The position numbers were made by a program, and so were the translations under genes. From an uncultured Clostridia bacterium (GTDB lineage: Bacteria; Bacillota; Clostridia; TANB77; UBA1234), in NCBI GenBank assembly GCA_934132775.1, contig CAKPAA010000020.1, positions 1 through 25,749 of the forward strand: 25,749 nt of DNA, read 5' to 3'. The notes under the pieces were generated by a model. It was given only the letters and a program-made list of their open reading frames with translations, searched no databases and was not told the DNA's origin. Positions 22,162 through 25,749 of this stretch are shown here, piece by piece; position 1 is the stretch's first letter, and every line of letters starts with the position of its first letter.

Positions 22162-22234
22162 TTTTTCTAGTTAGTTTTTCAACTCATTATCTACGGGTAT
22201 ATTATATCACAATAATAAAATTTTACTAGAAAAA
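22162..22234 (-). promoter_or_regulatory. DUF362 promoter flanked by inverted repeats
   Basis: An extended -10, TGATATAAT on the minus strand (22201-22209), should start transcription near 22194. It lies between perfect 10-bp arms TTTTTCTAGT (22162-22171) and ACTAGAAAAA (22225-22234). AATAAAATTTTA at 22214-22225 matches the TetR promoter palindrome. Confidence 0.45.
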
Positions 22235-22239
22235 CACAA

Positions 22240-24213
22240 TTATTTTACATTAGCTATTTTCAATATGTTTTCAGCTGTTTTTTCAACACCATATTTGTCC
22301 ACATTAAGTAATAAGTCATAATTTTTAAAATCTCGCCACTCTCTGCCAGTATAGAATTTATAGTGTTTTGATCTATCTTTGTTTATTTTATTTATTTCTT
22401 TCAAAGCGTCTTCTTCTTTCAAGTCATAATACTTAACTGCTCTATCCTTTTTTGATTCTGTATCACTATACAAAAATACTTTTAATGTATTATTATTATT
22501 TTTTAAAATATAATCTGCACATCTTCCAACCACCACGCAAGATGATTTCTTTGCTAATTCTTCAATTACTTTTTGCTCTGCAATAAATAATCTATCATCA
22601 TTATTATTGACATAACTTGCTGATTTCTTTCTTTGGTCTATTTTCTCTATGTACATCTCTGAAAGACCCGATTGCTTAGCTGATAAAGAAATAATTTCTT
22701 TGTCATAGAATGGTACACCTAATTTTTGTGCAACTAATTTTCCAACAAATCTTCCACCAGAACCATACTCCCTAGATATTGTAATAACTATATGTTTTCC
22801 GTTATATTTCATCAGTGGCTCTTCATCTTTTTCACCTATATTGGTCTCTTTAACGCCTAATTTCTTGTACTCAGATTTTAATATAAATATCGTTATTATA
22901 AAGCATAAAATATCTGCTATACATCCTGCATACAAAACGCCATAAATTCCTTTTCCAAAAGCAAATGCCAATATTAAAGCTATTGGTATCAACAATATTA
23001 TTTGTCTTATGAAAGTAACCGCAGTAGATTTTACAACATTACCTAATGACTGAATTACTATACTTGTTGTCATTTCTAGCGCATTTAGTGCTATAACTAA
23101 TAAGAAACTTCTACACATTAAAGTTGCGAACTCCATAAATAGCTCATATGATGCATCCGTATTTGAAATAAATATTCCTGCTAATTGTCTTGGAAATAGC
23201 ACAAATATAATATTAAAAATTATTCCTACAATAAAGTTTATGATTAAAACTTTCTTTATTGTTTCCTTAACTCTAATTTCATTTCCGGCACCATAGTTAA
23301 ATCCAATTATAGGCTGTGCTCCTATTGATATTCCTAAAACTGTTGAAATATATAAACTGTTTATCTTAGATATAACGCCATAAACAGATAACGGTATGTC
23401 TGCTCCAAATTTTGTAGAAGCTCCAAGCTTTGTCATTATATTATTCATAAAAATGAATAATACTAGTATTGTAGCTTGTGTTATAAATGACGACAAACCA
23501 AGTGACAATATTCTGAATGTGTTTTTATCTAATTTAAAATCTTCCTTCGTTAATTTAACTGACTTAACTTTTCCAAGATATGCGACAGCAATTATAAATG
23601 AAATCACTTGACCTATAACAGTTGCAATAGCTCCACCTTTTACGCCCATATTAAATGTAAAAATAAATATTGGGTCTAATATTATATTTATAATTGCTCC
23701 TATAACAAGCATAACCATAGAATATTTAGGAGATCCATCTGCTCTAATGATGTTAGAAAGTGATGAATAAATAAGCATAAATGGTGCTCCTATTATAATA
23801 ATTCTTCCATAATCAATTGCATATTGATAAACACTTTCTGTACAGCCAAATAAGTATACTAACTGTGGTAGAAATATGTATGCAATTACACTTACTACAA
23901 CTGAAATAACCATTGACAAACTAACGGCTTGTCCAATACTCTTAGCTGCGGATTTTTTGTCATTTTCTCCAAGTTTAAGTGATAAATTTGCTGCTGCACC
24001 ATTTCCGATCAAACCTGCAATAGCATTAAAAATTATTACTAATGGGAAAATAACATTTGTAGCTGCGTTTCCAAGTGTTCCAACACCTTTGCCAATGAAT
24101 ATTTGATCAACAATATTATAGATTGAGTTTATAAGCATACTTATAACACAAGGTACTGCAAAAGCTAATAACAATTTGCTAATTTTTTCTTTACCTAAAT
24201 CTAATTCTTTCAT
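22240..24213 (-). CDS. MATE-family exporter fused to a cytidylate-kinase-like domain
   Basis: The 657-aa protein has two parts. Residues 1 to about 455 are a 12-helix MATE (NorM/DinF-like) cation-coupled exporter: KLLLAFAVPCVISMLINSIY, NIVDQIFIG, NAATNVIFPLV, IIRADGSPKYSM and SIGAQPIIGFNYGAG are family features. After a charged linker (KLGVKETNIGEKDEEPL), residues 468-657 are a cytidylate-kinase-2-like P-loop domain: HIVITISREYGSGGRFVGKL, PFYDKEIISLSA, VVGRCADYIL, then HYKFYTGREWRDFKNYDLLLN. The frame is uninterrupted. M468 (22812) has only a weak GAAGAG upstream, so internal initiation is possible but not needed. Such kinase-like domains also occur as free proteins of unknown substrate; a sensor or regulatory role for the exporter is a guess. 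The ATG follows AGAGGGG. Confidence 0.87.
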   Translation of the reverse strand: MKELDLGKEKISKLLLAFAVPCVISMLINSIYNIVDQIFIGKGVGTLGNAATNVIFPLVIIFNAIAGLIGNGAAANLSLKLGENDKKSAAKSIGQAVSLSMVISVVVSVIAYIFLPQLVYLFGCTESVYQYAIDYGRIIIIGAPFMLIYSSLSNIIRADGSPKYSMVMLVIGAIINIILDPIFIFTFNMGVKGGAIATVIGQVISFIIAVAYLGKVKSVKLTKEDFKLDKNTFRILSLGLSSFITQATILVLFIFMNNIMTKLGASTKFGADIPLSVYGVISKINSLYISTVLGISIGAQPIIGFNYGAGNEIRVKETIKKVLIINFIVGIIFNIIFVLFPRQLAGIFISNTDASYELFMEFATLMCRSFLLVIALNALEMTTSIVIQSLGNVVKSTAVTFIRQIILLIPIALILAFAFGKGIYGVLYAGCIADILCFIITIFILKSEYKKLGVKETNIGEKDEEPLMKYNGKHIVITISREYGSGGRFVGKLVAQKLGVPFYDKEIISLSAKQSGLSEMYIEKIDQRKKSASYVNNNDDRLFIAEQKVIEELAKKSSCVVVGRCADYILKNNNNTLKVFLYSDTESKKDRAVKYYDLKEEDALKEINKINKDRSKHYKFYTGREWRDFKNYDLLLNVDKYGVEKTAENILKIANVK

Positions 24214-24251
24214 ATTACCCCTCTTTTTTATAAATTTAAGACATAAAAATA

Positions 24252-24295
24252 GTTTTAAAGCAATGAAATAGTATCGATTTCATATACTTTAAAAC
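24252..24295 (-). promoter_or_regulatory. Long hairpin in the exporter leader
   Basis: GTTTTAAAG (24252-24260) pairs with CTTTAAAAC (24287-24295), and inside it ATGAAAT (24263-24269) pairs with ATTTCAT (24277-24283), around a 7-nt loop. On the minus strand the stem is followed by TATTTTTA, then the ribosome site and the ATG at 24213. It lies inside the predicted leader, so it may act as an attenuator, or be an operator in DNA form. It is too far (over 200 bp) from tag to be an obvious terminator for that gene. Confidence 0.5.
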
Positions 24296-24317
24296 ATCTT
24301 TTGACTTTTGCTAACCA

Positions 24318-24347
24318 ATTGTAGCACAAAATATTTTTTTATGTAAG
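24318..24347 (-). promoter_or_regulatory. Promoter of the exporter gene
   Basis: On the minus strand CTTACA (24342-24347), an 18-bp spacer and TACAAT (24318-24323) preceded by TGC, an extended -10. The predicted start near 24311 gives a leader of about 98 nt containing the hairpin at 24252-24295. Nothing else is evident in 24348-24498. Confidence 0.55.
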
Positions 24348-24498
24348 TTTTTTTATTAAAAATTATATTAGATAAGACATCTATTTTCTATTCATACTTG
24401 TATAAAAGTACTGATTTTTACACATTTTCAATGCACAACTTTTTAAATAACTTATAAAGCGTTTAATAAAAAACTATAAAACCGAATTGGAGTTATTA

Positions 24499-25041
24499 CT
24501 ATTTAGCTTTATACAAAAAGCATTCTTTATCATGAGAATATATAATTCCTATTGCTTGTAAATATGAATATATAATAGTGCTTCCAACAAATTTCATTCC
24601 TCGTTTTTTCAAATTTTTAGATATATCATCAGATAATTCGTTTGTTGTTTTATCTATTTCATAAATAATTTCATCGTTTGTAAACTTCTTTAAATAATTA
24701 TGAAATGTCCCGTATTCGTTTTGTATCAACTTGAAAATTCGACTATTATTCACTGCTGCATTTATTTTAAGTTTATTTCTAATAATCTTTTCATTACTTA
24801 AAAGCTCTTGAATTTTCTCCTCTTTGTAGTTGCATATTTTTTCTATATCAAAGTTATCAAAAGCAATTCTAAAATCGTCCCTTTTATTTAATACACACTC
24901 CCAAGATAAACCTGCTTGAAAGCTTTCAAGTAACAACATTTCAAATAAATACTCATCATCAAAATTCGGCTTGCACCATTCATTATCGTGATAATCTATA
25001 TATTTAGGATTATTCAAATTGCACCATTTACATCTATTCAT
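24499..25041 (-). CDS. tag: DNA-3-methyladenine glycosylase I
   Basis: A 180-aa base-excision enzyme that removes 3-methyladenine from DNA. The N-terminus has the family pattern RCKWCNLNNPKYIDYHDNEW. The zinc ligands are C4, H18, H170 and C174 (SHDKEC), spaced as in E. coli Tag. The catalytic region LLLESFQAGLSWECVLNKRDDF includes E39, and GMKFVGSTIIYSYLQAIGI is conserved near the end. The start overlaps the ogt stop (ATGA), so the two repair genes are expressed together and act on complementary alkylation damage. Confidence 0.94.
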   Translation of the reverse strand: MNRCKWCNLNNPKYIDYHDNEWCKPNFDDEYLFEMLLLESFQAGLSWECVLNKRDDFRIAFDNFDIEKICNYKEEKIQELLSNEKIIRNKLKINAAVNNSRIFKLIQNEYGTFHNYLKKFTNDEIIYEIDKTTNELSDDISKNLKKRGMKFVGSTIIYSYLQAIGIIYSHDKECFLYKAK

Positions 25042-25577
25042 AAAGCCGTACCTTTCTTTGGAATAAAGAATTTACTCATATCATTTTTTTCGAGTTTCAA
25101 CAATGCCACTTTATTTTTTATTCCACCGCTATATCCTGTTAAACTTCCATTTGTGCCAACAACTCTGTGGCAAGGAACAATAATACAAATTGGGTTCCAG
25201 CCCACAGCACCGCCAACTGCCTGAGCTGACATCTTTTCAATTCCTCGCTTATTAGCAATCATTTGGGCTATATCATTGTAAGTTAAAGTTTTACCATATT
25301 TTATAGAGTTCATTATATCAATTACTTCTTGTCTAAATGGAGTTGAGTTATTTATCTTATATTGGGGTATAAAATTAGGTATTTGACCACTAAAATAAAT
25401 ATCTAGCCATTTCTTTGTCTCTTTAAAAATTTCTAATTCTTTTTCTTCACAATTTACTACTTGCTTTGAAGTATCTCTTGAATTTTCAAACCATAATCCA
25501 GTTAAATATTCTCCGTCACTGTTCATAATCACATCTGAAAACTTTTCTGGAGTTTTATATGCATATTTATAAATCAT
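25038..25577 (-). CDS. ogt: Methylated-DNA--protein-cysteine methyltransferase
   Basis: The 179-aa suicide enzyme removes O6-alkyl groups from guanine. The acceptor is C136 in IIVPCHRVVG; TPFRQEVIDIMNSIKYGKTLTYNDIA is the DNA-binding helix region and GSLTGYSGGIKNKVALLKLE ends the domain. I start at the ATG at 25577 (MIYKYAYKTPEKFSD), as the family usually begins this way. A TTG ten codons earlier (25607) has only AAGAAA directly before it. The AAGGATTGGA upstream of the ATG is a moderate, widely spaced ribosome site, so the start is not certain. It is the first gene of an ogt-tag pair. No Ada-type regulatory domain is present. Confidence 0.92.
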   Translation of the reverse strand: MIYKYAYKTPEKFSDVIMNSDGEYLTGLWFENSRDTSKQVVNCEEKELEIFKETKKWLDIYFSGQIPNFIPQYKINNSTPFRQEVIDIMNSIKYGKTLTYNDIAQMIANKRGIEKMSAQAVGGAVGWNPICIIVPCHRVVGTNGSLTGYSGGIKNKVALLKLEKNDMSKFFIPKKGTAL

Positions 25578-25642
25578 TGTATCATTCCAATCCTTATTCT
25601 TTATCAATTTCTTAATTATATATTAAAATCTGCCTAAATACA

Positions 25643-25670
25643 ATAATATAAAAAATAGGATTCGAATCAA
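25643..25670 (-). promoter_or_regulatory. Probable promoter of ogt-tag
   Basis: On the minus strand TTGATT (25665-25670), a 16-bp spacer and TATTAT (25643-25648). The palindrome GATTCGAATC (25659-25668) overlaps the -35. The rest, to the window end, is AT-rich without a gene; AAAATATATATTTT at 25709-25722 is palindromic but low in information. Confidence 0.4.
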
Positions 25671-25749
25671 TGTTGTAGGTTAATCAATCATTTGTCACAA
25701 AATATTTAAAAATATATATTTTGAGTACCAAGCATGTCTTATGCTGATT

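Noticed and set aside
25655..25672. T-arm-like string GATTCGAATC near the right edge, suggesting a tRNA
   Set aside because: No acceptor stem, D-arm or anticodon arm can be drawn around it on either strand; it is a palindrome overlapping a promoter.
25709..25722. Perfect palindrome AAAATATATATTTT
   Set aside because: Pure AT alternation in AT-rich DNA; expected by chance.

Overview
The window (25,749 bp, AT-rich, roughly 30% GC by eye) looks like chromosome of a low-GC Bacillota, most likely an uncultured Clostridia member. The reasons are strong AAGGAGG-type ribosome sites, Clostridia-like protein families, a type II fatty-acid operon and the AT-biased codon use. Every gene I can support lies on the minus strand, so transcription runs from high to low coordinates. 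I see no rRNA, tRNA, CRISPR array, insertion sequence or integrase.

Layout from right to left, the direction of transcription. (1) 25577-24499: an alkylation-repair pair, ogt and tag, overlapping by ATGA. (2) 24213-22240: a MATE-type exporter whose reading frame continues into a cytidylate-kinase-like domain, preceded by a promoter and a long leader hairpin. (3) 22144-20550: a DUF362 protein and a TetR regulator. (4) 20516-18392: a short gene carrying an (AC)10 tract that currently puts it out of frame, then a structured leader, then a 509-aa secreted or surface protein with a prepilin-like N-terminus. (5) 18346-17237: a consensus promoter with paired operators, an unlisted small ORF and a self-inhibited Fic enzyme, closed by a terminator. 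(6) 17118-6690: a 12-gene fatty-acid operon, acyl-CoA/ACP synthetase - birA - fabD - fabG - fabF - accB - fabZ - accC - accD - accA - fabI - acpP. It opens with a promoter overlapping a 22-bp inverted repeat and closes with a clear terminator. (7) 6618-4431: cysteine desulfurase and a TtcA-like PP-loop ATPase, a sulfur-transfer pair with its own terminator. (8) 4144-2995: a membrane acyltransferase split by a frameshift. (9) 2997-1: a 7TM sensor with a degenerate kinase end, a second sensor kinase with intact motifs, and the ribosome site of a further gene beyond the left edge.

The fatty-acid genes form one functional unit. AccABCD makes malonyl-CoA, with biotin attached to AccB by the BirA-like ligase. 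FabD loads malonate onto AcpP, and FabF/FabG/FabZ/FabI run elongation. No fabH is present, so initiation must be encoded elsewhere, and FabI takes the place of FabK. accD is interrupted by one extra base; unless this is a sequence error it would disable the pathway.

The least expected signals are the AC-repeat switch gene at 20261-20451, the small coupled ORF and twin operators at the Fic locus, the 7-codon mini-ORF ahead of fabZ, and the palindromic operator over the fatty-acid promoter. All homology calls are from reading motifs by eye; no database search was run.
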